NCBI GenBank assembly: GCA_947493175.1
Contig: CANLQD010000003.1
Coordinates: forward strand, 744,001 to 808,000
Length of the DNA stretch: 64,000 nucleotides
From: an uncultured Flavobacteriaceae bacterium
GTDB lineage: Bacteria > Bacteroidota > Bacteroidia > Flavobacteriales > Flavobacteriaceae
Direction: 5' to 3'
The notes under the pieces are model-generated. The model did no database searches and had not been told where the DNA came from. It saw nothing but the letters and a program-made list of their open reading frames with translations. Position 1 is the stretch's first letter. Each line of letters begins with the position of its first letter. Position numbers and translations under genes: made by a program. Of the stretch, positions 26,795-37,283 are shown one piece after another.

Positions 26795-27706
26795 TTATTT
26801 CCTCACTAGCGGAAGTGTACTACAGCGCAGCAAGCCCTCCTGTTTGGCAATTTCGGCGTAGGGAACCTCCTCTACCGTAAAACCCTGTTCCCGAAGCCAC
26901 GTGTTCAGCCGTTCAAAGCTTTGCTCGGAAACGACTACTTCGGGCGAAATGGAAAATACGTTGCTGTACATGTGATACATTTCATCGGCCGTTATCTCAA
27001 AAATATTTTCTTTTCCGAAAAAATCGACCAGCCATTGATACTCCTCCTCCACCAAAAACCCATTTTTGTGAAGTATGGCCTTACCCTTCCCCAGGGGTTG
27101 AAAACAGCAGTCTAGGTGTAGTGCATTTTCCCTTGCATTTTTCGATTTTCGAAGCTCAAAGGACTTCACGGTCTTATGTGGAAATTGTTCTGCTAAAAAG
27201 TGTACTGCCGCTTGATTGGTTCTCGCCGTAATCTGGTTCGGATAATCAGCTGCTGTATAGGTGCCTACGAAAATATAATCGTGCCAAGGCATGACATCGC
27301 CCCCTTCCACATGAACTTCTTCGGGTGCGCGAAGAATACACTTGGGATCGATATACTCCAGTACATGTAGAATGGCCTCGAATTCTTTTTCCCGTTCGGG
27401 CAAGATGTTGGCTTCGATCAGCTTATCTTCGATAACGAAGGCAATATCCCTTGAAAAAATCTGATTACAGTCATCAAGTACCTCGGGACGAAACACCTGT
27501 ACCCCGTGTTTCTGTAATACTTGCGAGAAAGCTTCCATCTCTTTGACCATATCGGCTTCCTTCGGATAGGTGCCAGCCAAAATATGCTCCAACGACTTGG
27601 GATCGTAAGCATCCTCGGGTTTGGGAACCGGCCCACAGCTCTTAGCCGTTCCTAATACCACCGCTTTTAAGGGAGCGATTTCATCTTTGATGTTTAAATG
27701 GAGCAT
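26795..27706 (-). CDS. Amidinotransferase/arginine-deiminase-fold protein (DDAH-like)
   Basis: 303 aa from ATG 27706. The frame is open to 27781, but that extension lies inside the gltA terminator, so the shorter start is chosen. Deiminase-fold motifs: FSRDIAFVIEDKLIEAN (about 93-110), VHVEGGDVMPW (about 135-145) with the catalytic Glu/Asp region, HLDCCFQPLGKGKAI (about 202-216) with the catalytic His, and Cys295 in LLRCSTLPLVRK. Family members are dimethylarginine dimethylaminohydrolase, arginine deiminase or amidinotransferase; which applies here cannot be told. Promoter candidate at 27723-27753. Confidence 0.82.
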   Translation of the reverse strand: MLHLNIKDEIAPLKAVVLGTAKSCGPVPKPEDAYDPKSLEHILAGTYPKEADMVKEMEAFSQVLQKHGVQVFRPEVLDDCNQIFSRDIAFVIEDKLIEANILPEREKEFEAILHVLEYIDPKCILRAPEEVHVEGGDVMPWHDYIFVGTYTAADYPNQITARTNQAAVHFLAEQFPHKTVKSFELRKSKNARENALHLDCCFQPLGKGKAILHKNGFLVEEEYQWLVDFFGKENIFEITADEMYHMYSNVFSISPEVVVSEQSFERLNTWLREQGFTVEEVPYAEIAKQEGLLRCSTLPLVRK

Positions 27707-27722
27707 CTCGCTATTTTTTGCG

Positions 27723-27753
27723 CAAATATACCATTGTTCAGGTGGGTAAAAAA
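27723..27753 (-). promoter_or_regulatory. Candidate Bacteroidota promoter for amidinotransferase gene
   Basis: On the minus strand TATATTTG (27730-27723) matches TAnnTTTG exactly; TTTT sits 19 bases upstream at 27753-27750 in place of TTTG. It lies 17 bases before the start codon and overlaps the gltA terminator edge. Confidence 0.5.
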
Positions 27754-27755
27754 AA

Positions 27756-27780
27756 TGCCTTCCAAGAAACTTGGAAAGCA
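27756..27780 (-). terminator. Rho-independent terminator of gltA
   Basis: TGC-TTCCAAG (27756-27766) pairs with CTTGGAA-GCA (27770-27780) with one internal mismatch; on the minus strand it is followed by U8. It lies 40 bases beyond the gltA stop codon. Confidence 0.8.
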
Positions 27781-27819
27781 TTTTATATCATAGAGCAGAG
27801 ACAGGGCAATGCCCTTCAC

Positions 27820-29106
27820 CTACCGCAGATCTAAATCAACAAAAGGACGGCTGTTCTCGCCGATATATACCTGTCTTGGACGACCAATGGGTTCGTTATT
27901 CAAGCGCATTTCCCTCCATTGGGCAATCCACCCGGGAAGTCGTCCCAACGCGAACATTACGGTGAACATATCTGTTGGAATCCCCAAAGCTCTATAAATA
28001 ATTCCGGAATAAAAATCAACATTGGGATACAGCTTTCGATCCACAAAATAGGGGTCTTCCAATGCTTCTTTCTCCAAACCTTTGGCAATGTCAAGTATAG
28101 GATCTTCAATTCCTAAATCGCCAAGCACCTCATCGGCCGCTTTTTTGATGATCCTGGCCCTTGGGTCAAAATTCTTGTAGACCCTGTGTCCAAAGCCCAT
28201 AAGCCTGAACGGGTCGCTCTTGTCCTTGGCCTTTGCCATGTACTTTTTAGTATCACCACCATCGTCATCAATGGCCTGGAGCATCTCTAGCACGGCTTGG
28301 TTAGCTCCGCCATGAAGGGGGCCCCAAAGTGCGGAAATCCCTGCTGAAAGTGATGCGAAGAGTCCGGCATGGGAAGAACCTACGATACGTACGGTAGAGG
28401 TAGAGCAATTTTGCTCGTGATCGGCATGTAGGATCAATAACTTATCCAACGCCTCTATCACAATCTGATTCTTTACGTACGTTTTATTAGGTCTTTTGAA
28501 CATCATTTTATGAATGTTCTCTACATACCCTAATGTATCATCACCGTAGTCTAACGGAAGTCCCTTTTTCTTTCTGAGTGTCCATGCCACCAGAACTGGA
28601 AACTTCGCCAAAATACGCACAATGGCGTGGTACATCGCATCTTCCGAAGAAACATCGACCGTTGATGGGTTGAAGGCAATCAATGCGCTGGTCAATGAAG
28701 AGAGCACCCCCATAGGATGGGCAGACTTTGGAAAGCTATCCAATATTTTCTTCATTTCTTCGTCAACGGTAGACTCCTCCTTAATGTCGTCGTGAAATTT
28801 CGATAGTTGTTCCTTATTGGGCAACTCACCGAATATCAACAAATAAGCGACTTCCAAAAAATCCGCTTTTTCGGCCAATTCTTCTATGGAATACCCACGA
28901 TATCTTAAAATACCTTGCTCGCCATCCAAAAAAGTAATGGCACTTTGGCAAGAACCCGTGTTTTTATAACCCGGATCTATGGTAATGATTCCGCCTGTTG
29001 CTGAACGTAGCGTTTTGACATCGATGGCAAGCTCATCTTCAGAGCCTTTAATGACCGGAAACTCGTATTTCTGGCCGTTGTATTCCAATATTGCTTTATC
29101 TGACAT
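27820..29106 (-). CDS. gltA: Citrate synthase
   Basis: 428 aa type II citrate synthase: acetyl-CoA plus oxaloacetate to citrate, first step of the TCA cycle. Signature residues lie in LHADHEQNCSTSTVR, WGPLHGGANQAVL and MGFGHRVYKNFDPRA, with the active-site Asp further on in the C-terminal domain (KLYPNVDFYSGI). The N-terminal beta-rich extension (KAILEYNGQKYEFPVIKG) marks the large hexameric, Gram-negative type. Single gene, with its own terminator at 27756-27780. Confidence 0.97.
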   Translation of the reverse strand: MSDKAILEYNGQKYEFPVIKGSEDELAIDVKTLRSATGGIITIDPGYKNTGSCQSAITFLDGEQGILRYRGYSIEELAEKADFLEVAYLLIFGELPNKEQLSKFHDDIKEESTVDEEMKKILDSFPKSAHPMGVLSSLTSALIAFNPSTVDVSSEDAMYHAIVRILAKFPVLVAWTLRKKKGLPLDYGDDTLGYVENIHKMMFKRPNKTYVKNQIVIEALDKLLILHADHEQNCSTSTVRIVGSSHAGLFASLSAGISALWGPLHGGANQAVLEMLQAIDDDGGDTKKYMAKAKDKSDPFRLMGFGHRVYKNFDPRARIIKKAADEVLGDLGIEDPILDIAKGLEKEALEDPYFVDRKLYPNVDFYSGIIYRALGIPTDMFTVMFALGRLPGWIAQWREMRLNNEPIGRPRQVYIGENSRPFVDLDLR

Positions 29107-29284
29107 TTGTTGTATTTACTTTGTATTAGGGTGAAATGTAAATTTAAGAAAAACCGACCATGTTAACAATTTAGCAATTCCATTTAGAGTTTTATTAACA
29201 TTGCTCGGAACACCTTATTTTTGAGGCAAACAGTGTGTTTGTAAGCTGGTTAAGAAACACATTCCAACAGGAATAATCCAGAAA

Positions 29285-30829
29285 TTATTTCGAAGGCAGC
29301 AGATATAGGGAACGGTAGTATTCGGTTATGGATTTTTCCCAGGTAAAACGCATTTTTTTTGCATTTGCCTTTATTCGCTTCCATTTGGGCTGGTCATTCG
29401 CATACACGTCCAACGCTAGGTCGAAACAAGAAAGCATATTCTTTATTTTTTCGTCATAGGTATCCCCATCAAAGGCAAAACCGGTCTTCAGATGCTCCAC
29501 GGTATCTTTTAGCCCGCCTGTGTGGTGAACCAAGCAAGGATTTCCGTTACGCATGGCCAACATTTGGCTAATTCCACAGGGTTCGAAGAGACTCGGCATG
29601 AAATAAAGATTGGATTCGAGGTAAATTGAATCGATCAGGTCTTCCGACTGCCCATTGGTAAAAATGAAGTTTTCGTGATCATAACTCATTTGCCTGAAGA
29701 GCTCCTCATATTCCGGTGCACCGGTACCCAATAGCATAAAAATCCCATCTACCTTTTGAAGCTTTTTCAATATTTCGACAAAAGCCTCCGGAGAGCGTTT
29801 GAAAAAGTAAAATTTCTGTTCGGTCAATCGTGCTACACTCGAGACTATAAACCTTGGATGGTTCTGTACGTACCGCATTACCTTCTCCCCTGTATGGGCC
29901 AAGAAATCGGCCTTGTACTTCTTGGACTCTTCCTGTAACCACCTAAAGAGCGCCTTTACCGTATTTCGGTATAACTTTCCTTTATCGGCCACTCGAATAT
30001 TGTTGTAATTACAACCATTTAAAATGCCGTATAACCTACCTTCGTTATCTGCTTTTAAAAGATCTTCCTCTAACCCTTCACCACCAATAAATTCAGGTGG
30101 CGAACTAGGCTGTAGCACATCTTCCTTATAAGACGGGGAGACCGTATGTACAGCATCGGCCAAACGGATGCCTACGGCCATTAGGTTTACGCAATCTTGA
30201 TACCGATAGTCCATAAGCCCTTTGTAATCCAACTCAATGTCGGGAAACCAGGTTTTAAGCGATGAATAATTATCCTCAAAAGGTCGAATCCCCTGTATCG
30301 CCAGATTATGAATGCTATATACAAAGCGCATTTTTCGCAATGAGGTATAGGAGCTGTGATACTTCTTTAAAAACAGCACCAAACTTGCATGCCAGTCATG
30401 CATATGCACCACATTGATTTTCCCAAAAGCTTCCTTTTTAAGGGCTTCTGCCACTGCCGTGCAAAAAATGATGTATTTGATGGCATCTGTATAAAAAGGC
30501 TCCGTAGGATCGTTATGGTAAATATGGGCTATATCACCTTCTTCGATTTCAGGATGGTGTATGACATAGTGATGGATATTCTTAAATTCCTTTTTAGGAG
30601 CAACCTCGTACAGTTCTGCGGTATAATCAATTCCCCTTAGATGAAAATTGAGTTGTGCCTTAAAATTACCATTTTGATGCAATCTGGAATATGAGGGGAC
30701 CACTACATGTACCTTATCCCCCATTTCGGAAATCTGTCTTGGTACATCGCGAACCACATCGCCCATACCACCGGCCTTACAATCAGGTATCGCATCATTC
30801 TCGGCCGCTACAAAAAGAAAGTTGTTCAT
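29285..30829 (-). CDS. glgA: Glycogen synthase (GT5 family)
   Basis: 514 aa GT5 enzyme. The N-terminal Rossmann domain carries AENDAIPDCKAGGMGDVVRD (about 9-28), containing the K-x-G-G nucleotide-sugar loop; the C-terminal domain contains RLTEQKFYFF and MPSLFEPCGISQMLAM, the GT-B retaining motif with catalytic Glu. It transfers glucose from ADP- or UDP-glucose to glycogen. No other glycogen genes (glgB, glgC, glgP) are adjacent. It ends 178 bases before gltA begins, and has no nearby promoter match. Confidence 0.93.
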   Translation of the reverse strand: MNNFLFVAAENDAIPDCKAGGMGDVVRDVPRQISEMGDKVHVVVPSYSRLHQNGNFKAQLNFHLRGIDYTAELYEVAPKKEFKNIHHYVIHHPEIEEGDIAHIYHNDPTEPFYTDAIKYIIFCTAVAEALKKEAFGKINVVHMHDWHASLVLFLKKYHSSYTSLRKMRFVYSIHNLAIQGIRPFEDNYSSLKTWFPDIELDYKGLMDYRYQDCVNLMAVGIRLADAVHTVSPSYKEDVLQPSSPPEFIGGEGLEEDLLKADNEGRLYGILNGCNYNNIRVADKGKLYRNTVKALFRWLQEESKKYKADFLAHTGEKVMRYVQNHPRFIVSSVARLTEQKFYFFKRSPEAFVEILKKLQKVDGIFMLLGTGAPEYEELFRQMSYDHENFIFTNGQSEDLIDSIYLESNLYFMPSLFEPCGISQMLAMRNGNPCLVHHTGGLKDTVEHLKTGFAFDGDTYDEKIKNMLSCFDLALDVYANDQPKWKRIKANAKKMRFTWEKSITEYYRSLYLLPSK

Positions 30830-30901
30830 CGTCGTTAAAAAGAATTCGTGTGCTACAATATATTTAATTTAATCTTAGAACGATTCCCGTATTGTAAAAA
30901 A

Positions 30902-30936
30902 AACCTCTCCGATTCCGTCAAGGAATCAAAGAGGTT
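30902..30936 (-). terminator. Rho-independent terminator of eno
   Basis: AACCTCT (30902-30908) pairs with AGAGGTT (30930-30936), with an inner stem GATTCC/GGAATC; on the minus strand it runs into U7. It lies 23 bases beyond the eno stop codon. Confidence 0.85.
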
Positions 30937-30959
30937 TTCCCTTGAAATCTATACGTGGC

Positions 30960-32252
<1,293 letters not shown>

Positions 32253-32286
32253 TTAATCTAATTTTTTATGATTGGCTTTTCTATTT

Positions 32287-32294
32287 CAAAGATA
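32287..32294 (-). promoter_or_regulatory. Candidate -7 element of eno promoter
   Basis: Minus strand TATCTTTG matches TAnnTTTG. No TTTG is found 19 bases upstream, so only the -7 half is supported. Confidence 0.4.
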
Positions 32295-32358
32295 CAAAAC
32301 CACTGTTTCACATTAGCTTGTGAAAACGTGATATTCTATGATATAACACTAACTTAAA

Positions 32359-33483
32359 CTAAGATACCGACGCTGGCACTGTCAACTTGATCAAATCGAA
32401 AAACTGATCGAATAGATATTCGGCATCATGAGGTCCTGGACTTGCTTCAGGATGATACTGTACCGAAAAAATATTCTTATCCTTTACCCGGATACCGGCA
32501 ACGGTCTGGTCGTTCAAATGTACATGCGTAATTTCCAAATTAGGATTCGCCTCGGTTTCTTTCCTATTGATCGCAAACCCGTGGTTTTGGGAAGTAATCT
32601 CCCCTTTGCCCGTTAATAAGTTCATAATAGGGTGGTTGATACCACGATGCCCATTATGCATTTTATAGGTAGAAATACCATTGGCCAAAGCGATTACCTG
32701 ATGACCTAGACAAATTCCGAAAACAGGTTTATCGGTCGCAATCATTCCTTTTGCCGTTTCAATAGCATCAGATAACGGTTCAGGGTCTCCGGGACCATTT
32801 GAAATAAAGTAGCCATCAGGATTCCAAGCGGCCATTTCATCAAAAGACGTATTGTACGGGAATACTTTGATGTAAGCATCTCTTTTAGCAAGGTTGCGAA
32901 GTATGTTCTTTTTGATACCAATATCCAATGCGGCAATCTTATAGGTGGCATCTTCCTCACCAAAATAATAAGGCTCTTCTGTCGACACCTTGGATGCTAG
33001 TTCCAACCCTTCCATACTGGGAATTTCGGAGAGTTGTTTTTTTAACCCATCGATATTATCAATCTCTGTTGAGATAACAGCGTTCATAGCACCGTGGTCC
33101 CTAATATAACTGACCAACGCCCTTGTGTCTACATCCGAGATGGCAAAAAGGCTATTTTTATCCAAGAAGTCTTCCAAGCTTGCATCTGCTGCAGGCCTTG
33201 AATACTCATAACTAAAATTTCGGCAAATGAGCCCTGCGATTTTTATCGACTCCGATTCTACCTCATCGGAATTGGTACCATAATTTCCGATATGGGCATT
33301 GGTAGTGACCATGAGCTGTCCAAAATAAGAGGGATCTGTAAAAATCTCCTGATATCCGGTCATTCCTGTATTAAAACAAACCTCTCCAAAAGCGGTTCCG
33401 TCTTTATCGCCTACTGACTTCCCATAAAAGATGGTGCCATCTGCCAATAATATTAAAGCTCTTTTTCTTGACTGATACTTCAT
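32359..33483 (-). CDS. carA: Carbamoyl-phosphate synthase small subunit
   Basis: 374 aa glutaminase subunit. It supplies ammonia from glutamine to CarB for carbamoyl phosphate (arginine and pyrimidine synthesis). The N-terminal domain covers 1-about 150; the class I amidotransferase domain has the nucleophile Cys in FGICLGHQ and the His/Glu pair in VQYHPEASPGP. carB is not adjacent in this window. The gene lies between eno and the end of the ribosomal cluster, with a dispersed repeat at 33542-33643 just upstream. Confidence 0.96.
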   Translation of the reverse strand: MKYQSRKRALILLADGTIFYGKSVGDKDGTAFGEVCFNTGMTGYQEIFTDPSYFGQLMVTTNAHIGNYGTNSDEVESESIKIAGLICRNFSYEYSRPAADASLEDFLDKNSLFAISDVDTRALVSYIRDHGAMNAVISTEIDNIDGLKKQLSEIPSMEGLELASKVSTEEPYYFGEEDATYKIAALDIGIKKNILRNLAKRDAYIKVFPYNTSFDEMAAWNPDGYFISNGPGDPEPLSDAIETAKGMIATDKPVFGICLGHQVIALANGISTYKMHNGHRGINHPIMNLLTGKGEITSQNHGFAINRKETEANPNLEITHVHLNDQTVAGIRVKDKNIFSVQYHPEASPGPHDAEYLFDQFFDLIKLTVPASVS

Positions 33484-33541
33484 TTTTGTTTCACCTATTT
33501 TCGTTAGTTCTTATAATATGTACCACATAGTGGTTGCGCTC

Positions 33542-33643
33542 TTTACTCGATAATCGAGATTTAAAATGCTCCGATGCTTGCGTCGAAATTAAAATTGATT
33601 TCCTATGAATGCCTGCGTGGGCTTGCCCCGAGCTTATTTACTC
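33542..33643. repeat. Dispersed ~100-bp repeat, copy C (inverted)
   Basis: Begins TTTACTCGATAATCGAG and ends TTATTTACTC. It is the reverse-complement orientation of copies A and B, with GCATTTTAAATCTCG and ATGAATGCC as shared blocks. It lies between carA and the rplQ terminator. Confidence 0.65.
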
Positions 33644-33719
33644 AATAAGCTGATGAAAAAACCTCTTAGGTCATTATCAAGCAACTTTTTTGTTTTTACA
33701 TTTCACAAAAAAACATAAA

Positions 33720-33749
33720 AAAAGGATAAGCTATTAAGCTTATCCTTTT
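33720..33749 (-). terminator. Terminator of the ribosomal protein operon
   Basis: A perfect 13-bp stem, AAAAGGATAAGCT (33720-33732) with AGCTTATCCTTTT (33737-33749) and a 4-base loop, followed on the minus strand by a U-rich run. It lies 25 bases beyond the rplQ stop codon. Confidence 0.9.
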
Positions 33750-33773
33750 AAATTATTACTATTTATTGACATC

Positions 33774-34310
33774 TTATTCCTCTGAGTCATCGGCCTTCGC
33801 TTCGAGATTGTTTTGTGCCTCAGTAGTAGCCTCCGGAACAGCTACCGGAGCTGTTTGCTCCTTCGCTCCGCCTTTTCCTCTTCTACTTCTTCTGGTCGTT
33901 TTCTTCTTAGGCTTGTCGGCGTTGTACAATTCGTTGAAATCGACCAACTCGACCATTGCCATATCGGCGTTATCCCCTAAACGGTTACCCAATTTAATGA
34001 TTCGGGTATATCCGCCTGGTCGGTCACCTACTTTTTCAGATACTACACTGAACAGCTCTGTAACTGCATGTTTGTCGCGTAAGTATTTAAATACAATACG
34101 ACGGTTATGCGTTCCTTTTTCGGTGGTCAAGTTGTTTTCGGCCTTTGATTTCGTAATCAAAGGTTCTACAAACTGTTTCAACGCTTTTGCCTTGGCAACG
34201 GTGGTATTTATTCTCTTGTGTTCTATTAAGGAACAGGCCATATTGGCCAACATCGCCTTTCTATGGGCAGATTTTCTTCCTAAATGATTGACTTTTTTAC
34301 CGTGTCTCAT
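33774..34310 (-). CDS. rplQ: 50S ribosomal protein L17 with acidic C-terminal extension
   Basis: 178 aa; residues 1-about 120 are the L17 core ([39 protein letters not shown]), near the tunnel exit of the large subunit. The remaining 55 or so residues are a low-complexity basic-then-acidic tail ([12 protein letters not shown], ending EAKADDSEE) not found in E. coli L17 but common in Bacteroidota. Last gene of the cluster, followed by a strong terminator. Confidence 0.96.
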   Translation of the reverse strand: MRHGKKVNHLGRKSAHRKAMLANMACSLIEHKRINTTVAKAKALKQFVEPLITKSKAENNLTTEKGTHNRRIVFKYLRDKHAVTELFSVVSEKVGDRPGGYTRIIKLGNRLGDNADMAMVELVDFNELYNADKPKKKTTRRSRRGKGGAKEQTAPVAVPEATTEAQNNLEAKADDSEE

Positions 34311-34365
34311 TTTTATCTATATTGACTTCCTTGTCCGGGACCCTCCCTTCTAATAGAAGTAAAAA

Positions 34366-35358
34366 TTAATCTTTATCCAATTTGTATTTTGAAAGGTCCA
34401 TGCCAAAGCTTAAACCTTTGTTGATGACCAACTCTTCTAACTCGGTCAACGATTTTTTACCGAAGTTTCTGAATTTCATCAAATCGTTTTTATTGAAAGA
34501 AACCAAATCTCCCAACGTATCAACTTCAGCTGCTTTTAAGCAGTTCAGCGCACGTACCGAAAGATCCATATCGACCAATTTGGTCTTTAATAACTGTCGC
34601 ATGTGCAACGACTCCTCGTCATACGTTTCTGTCTGGGCGATTTCATCGGCTTCCAAAGTAATACGCTCATCGGAGAATAACATAAAGTGATGTATCAACA
34701 CCTTCGCAGCCTCGGTCAACGCATCTTTTGGATGAATAGAACCATCGGTCTCAATTTCAAAAACCAATTTTTCATAATCGGTCTTTTGCTCTACCCTGAA
34801 GTTCTCAATGCTATACTTTACATTTTTTACCGGGGTAAAAATGGAATCTACGGCAATCGTACCCAAAGGCATACCGGATTTTTTATTCTCTTCGGCAGGA
34901 ACATATCCTCGACCTTTATCCAAGGTAATTTCCATATTAATGTTCACCTTGGGATCCATATTACAGATAACCAAGTCTGGATTTAGTACCTGATAGCCCG
35001 ATATAAACTTTTGAAAATCACCAGCGGTCATTTGTTGTTTACCGCTTACCGATATCGAAACTGTTTCTGCCTCAGAATCGTCTATCTGTTTTTTAAAACG
35101 AACTTGCTTTAAGTTCAAAATCATCTCGGTAACGTCTTCTACGACTCCAGGAATCACCGAAAATTCGTGTTCCACGGTGTCTATCCGCACAGATGTAATC
35201 GCGTGGCCTTCCAAGGCCGAAAGCAATACCCGTCGTAATGCGTTCCCAACAGTTAATCCATAACCAGGCTCCAAAGGGCGGAATTCAAACTTCCCTTTGA
35301 AATCTGAGGAATCGATCATTATTACTTTATCGGGTTTCTGAAAATTAAATAATGCCAT
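34366..35358 (-). CDS. rpoA: RNA polymerase alpha subunit
   Basis: 330 aa. The N-terminal dimerisation domain (1-about 235) contains [20 protein letters not shown] and [12 protein letters not shown]; the linker is followed by the alpha-CTD (about 250-320, [45 protein letters not shown]) that contacts UP elements and activators. Its place between rpsD and rplQ is the standard alpha-operon order. Confidence 0.98.
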   Translation of the reverse strand: MALFNFQKPDKVIMIDSSDFKGKFEFRPLEPGYGLTVGNALRRVLLSALEGHAITSVRIDTVEHEFSVIPGVVEDVTEMILNLKQVRFKKQIDDSEAETVSISVSGKQQMTAGDFQKFISGYQVLNPDLVICNMDPKVNINMEITLDKGRGYVPAEENKKSGMPLGTIAVDSIFTPVKNVKYSIENFRVEQKTDYEKLVFEIETDGSIHPKDALTEAAKVLIHHFMLFSDERITLEADEIAQTETYDEESLHMRQLLKTKLVDMDLSVRALNCLKAAEVDTLGDLVSFNKNDLMKFRNFGKKSLTELEELVINKGLSFGMDLSKYKLDKD

Positions 35359-35377
35359 AATCTGGATCCGTGTTGAT

Positions 35378-35983
35378 TTATTTTGAGTATAACTCGACGA
35401 TTAATTGTTCTTTGATGTTCTCGGGAATCTGCATTCGCTCGGGCACAGAAACATAGGTGCCTTCCATTTTTTCAGCATTCCAGGTAATCCATTCATATAC
35501 TTTACTATTGGCAGCTAATGCATCGCCAATAGCCTGCAACGACTTGGATTTTTCACGTACCCCTACAACATCACCTGCCTTTAAGGAATAAGAAGGAATA
35601 TTGACCAACTCTCCATTTACGGTAATATGTCTGTGGGAAACCAATTGGCGTGCTCCTCTTCGTGAAGTGGAGATACCCATTCGGAATACGACATTGTCCA
35701 ATCTAGACTCACATAATTGTAAAAGCACCTCACCGGTAACACCTTTGCTACGATTTGCCTTTGCAAATAAGTTTCTAAATTGTTTTTCCAAAATACCATA
35801 GGTGTATTTTGCCTTTTGCTTCTCCATTAACTGGACAGCATATTCGGACTGTTTTCCACGCCGTCTGTTTTGGCCGTGTTGTCCTGGTGGGTAGCTCTTC
35901 TTTTCAAAGGCCTTGTCATCCCCATAAATCGCTTCGCCAAATTTACGGGCGATCTTACTAGTTGGTCCTGTGTATCTTGCCAT
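35378..35983 (-). CDS. rpsD: 30S ribosomal protein S4
   Basis: 201 aa. Starts [21 protein letters not shown]4 domain in the middle (about 92-152, [32 protein letters not shown]). It is a primary binder of 16S rRNA that starts assembly of the small-subunit body; in E. coli it autoregulates the alpha operon. No zinc-binding N-terminal Cys motif is present. Nineteen bases separate it from rpoA. Confidence 0.98.
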   Translation of the reverse strand: MARYTGPTSKIARKFGEAIYGDDKAFEKKSYPPGQHGQNRRRGKQSEYAVQLMEKQKAKYTYGILEKQFRNLFAKANRSKGVTGEVLLQLCESRLDNVVFRMGISTSRRGARQLVSHRHITVNGELVNIPSYSLKAGDVVGVREKSKSLQAIGDALAANSKVYEWITWNAEKMEGTYVSVPERMQIPENIKEQLIVELYSK

Positions 35984-36070
35984 TTTCTTATAGTTTGAAG
36001 TGTGATTATGAATTAAGGCTTATCCTTCGATAATCGTTCACGACACTTCGATTGAAATATAAATTAGTAA

Positions 36071-36463
36071 TTAAACTCTTCTTCTTTTTGGAGGTCTACA
36101 TCCATTGTGTGGCATTGGGGTCACATCAATGATTTCGGTTACTTCGATACCCGAATTATGAATAGAACGTATTGCGGACTCTCTTCCGTTTCCAGGCCCT
36201 TTTACATATACTTTCACTTTTCTCAAACCTGCTTCGTGTGCCACTTTCGCACAATCCTCAGCAGCTATTTGAGCAGCGTAGGGCGTATTCTTTTTAGAAC
36301 CTCGGAATCCCATTTTCCCGGCAGAAGACCAAGAAATCACATCACCCTTTTTATTGGTAAGAGAGATGATAATATTATTGAATGATGCCGTAACGTGTGC
36401 TTCACCAACGGATTCGATGATCACCTTTCGTTTCTTAGCTGTTTTTGCGTTTGACTTTGCCAT
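36071..36463 (-). CDS. rpsK: 30S ribosomal protein S11
   Basis: 130 aa, with a lysine-rich N-terminal tail ([13 protein letters not shown]), then the S11 fold containing [20 protein letters not shown] and the C-terminal [26 protein letters not shown]. It lies in the platform of the small subunit near the E-site mRNA. Standard position after rpsM; the two genes are separated by 96 bases, longer than other gaps here. Confidence 0.98.
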   Translation of the reverse strand: MAKSNAKTAKKRKVIIESVGEAHVTASFNNIIISLTNKKGDVISWSSAGKMGFRGSKKNTPYAAQIAAEDCAKVAHEAGLRKVKVYVKGPGNGRESAIRSIHNSGIEVTEIIDVTPMPHNGCRPPKRRRV

Positions 36464-36559
36464 ATAATTTTAGTTTCTAGTGTTAGCTCTTAGTTATTGG
36501 AATCCTAGACTTTTACATTTCAAACAGATTCTTCTAACGTCTAAATACTAATGACTACT

Positions 36560-36934
36560 TTATTTTGTCGCCTTCTTCTTGTTGGCGACGGTTTTTCTTT
36601 TTCCTTTTCGTGTTCGGGAATTATTCTTAGTACGCTGACCTCTTAATGGCAAACCAGATCTGTGACGAATTCCACGGTAACATCCGATATCCATTAGGCG
36701 CTTAATATTCAATTGTGTCTCCGAACGAAGTTCTCCCTCGATGGTGTAAGAAGCTACTGCTTCTCGAATACGCCCAATTTCATCATCGTTCCAATCTGAC
36801 ACCTTTGTATCCTCGCTCACCTTGGCGGTTCCCAATATCTCTTTCGCCCTGCTCTTACCGATACCGAAGATGTAGGTCAAAGCGATGACACCTCTTTTCT
36901 GTTTTGGTATGTCAATACCTGCAATTCTTGCCAT
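36560..36934 (-). CDS. rpsM: 30S ribosomal protein S13
   Basis: 124 aa. Starts [26 protein letters not shown]; the C-terminal [28 protein letters not shown] is the signature. It sits in the head of the small subunit and contacts the P-site tRNA and L5. Follows rpmJ. Confidence 0.98.
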   Translation of the reverse strand: MARIAGIDIPKQKRGVIALTYIFGIGKSRAKEILGTAKVSEDTKVSDWNDDEIGRIREAVASYTIEGELRSETQLNIKRLMDIGCYRGIRHRSGLPLRGQRTKNNSRTRKGKRKTVANKKKATK

Positions 36935-36936
36935 AA

Positions 36937-37053
36937 TTATCCTTGTCTTTGTTTAAATCTAGGATTCTTTTTGTTGATTACGTACAACCTGCCCTTTCTG
37001 CGCACTATCTTGCAGTCGGCACTTCTTTTCTTTACTGATGCTCTTACTTTCAC
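36937..37053 (-). CDS. rpmJ: 50S ribosomal protein L36, GTG start
   Basis: 38 aa. The frame starts with GTG at 37053 and reads [20 protein letters not shown], ending FKQRQG; stop at 36937-36939. The zinc-free form: of the four ligands in the zinc-binding type (CxxC, C, H) only one Cys remains. Eleven bases separate it from infA and two from rpsM. In the standard Bacteroidota order infA-rpmJ-rpsM. Confidence 0.95.
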   Translation of the reverse strand: MKVRASVKKRSADCKIVRRKGRLYVINKKNPRFKQRQG

Positions 37054-37064
37054 GTCTTTGTATC

Positions 37065-37280
37065 TTAATATCTATAAGTAATTCTAGCCTTTGACAAATC
37101 ATAAGGACTCATCTCTAACTTTACCTTGTCTCCGGGAAGCAATTTGATATAATGCATTCGCATTTTTCCCGAGATGTGGGCCGTAACTACGTGACCATTC
37201 TCCAATTCAACGCGAAACATTGCGTTGGACAATGCCTCGATTATACTACCATCTTGTTCTATTGCTGCCTGTTTAGCCAT
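37065..37280 (-). CDS. infA: Translation initiation factor IF-1
   Basis: 71 aa OB-fold protein that binds the A site of the 30S subunit during initiation. Starts [43 protein letters not shown] is the family core. It is the single short IF-1 of the bacterial type; three bases separate it from secY. Confidence 0.97.
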   Translation of the reverse strand: MAKQAAIEQDGSIIEALSNAMFRVELENGHVVTAHISGKMRMHYIKLLPGDKVKLEMSPYDLSKARITYRY

Positions 37281-37283
37281 AAA

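Noticed and set aside
27707..27781. 25-codon extension of the amidinotransferase gene
   Set aside because: It would start inside the gltA terminator hairpin; ATG 27706 gives the natural start.
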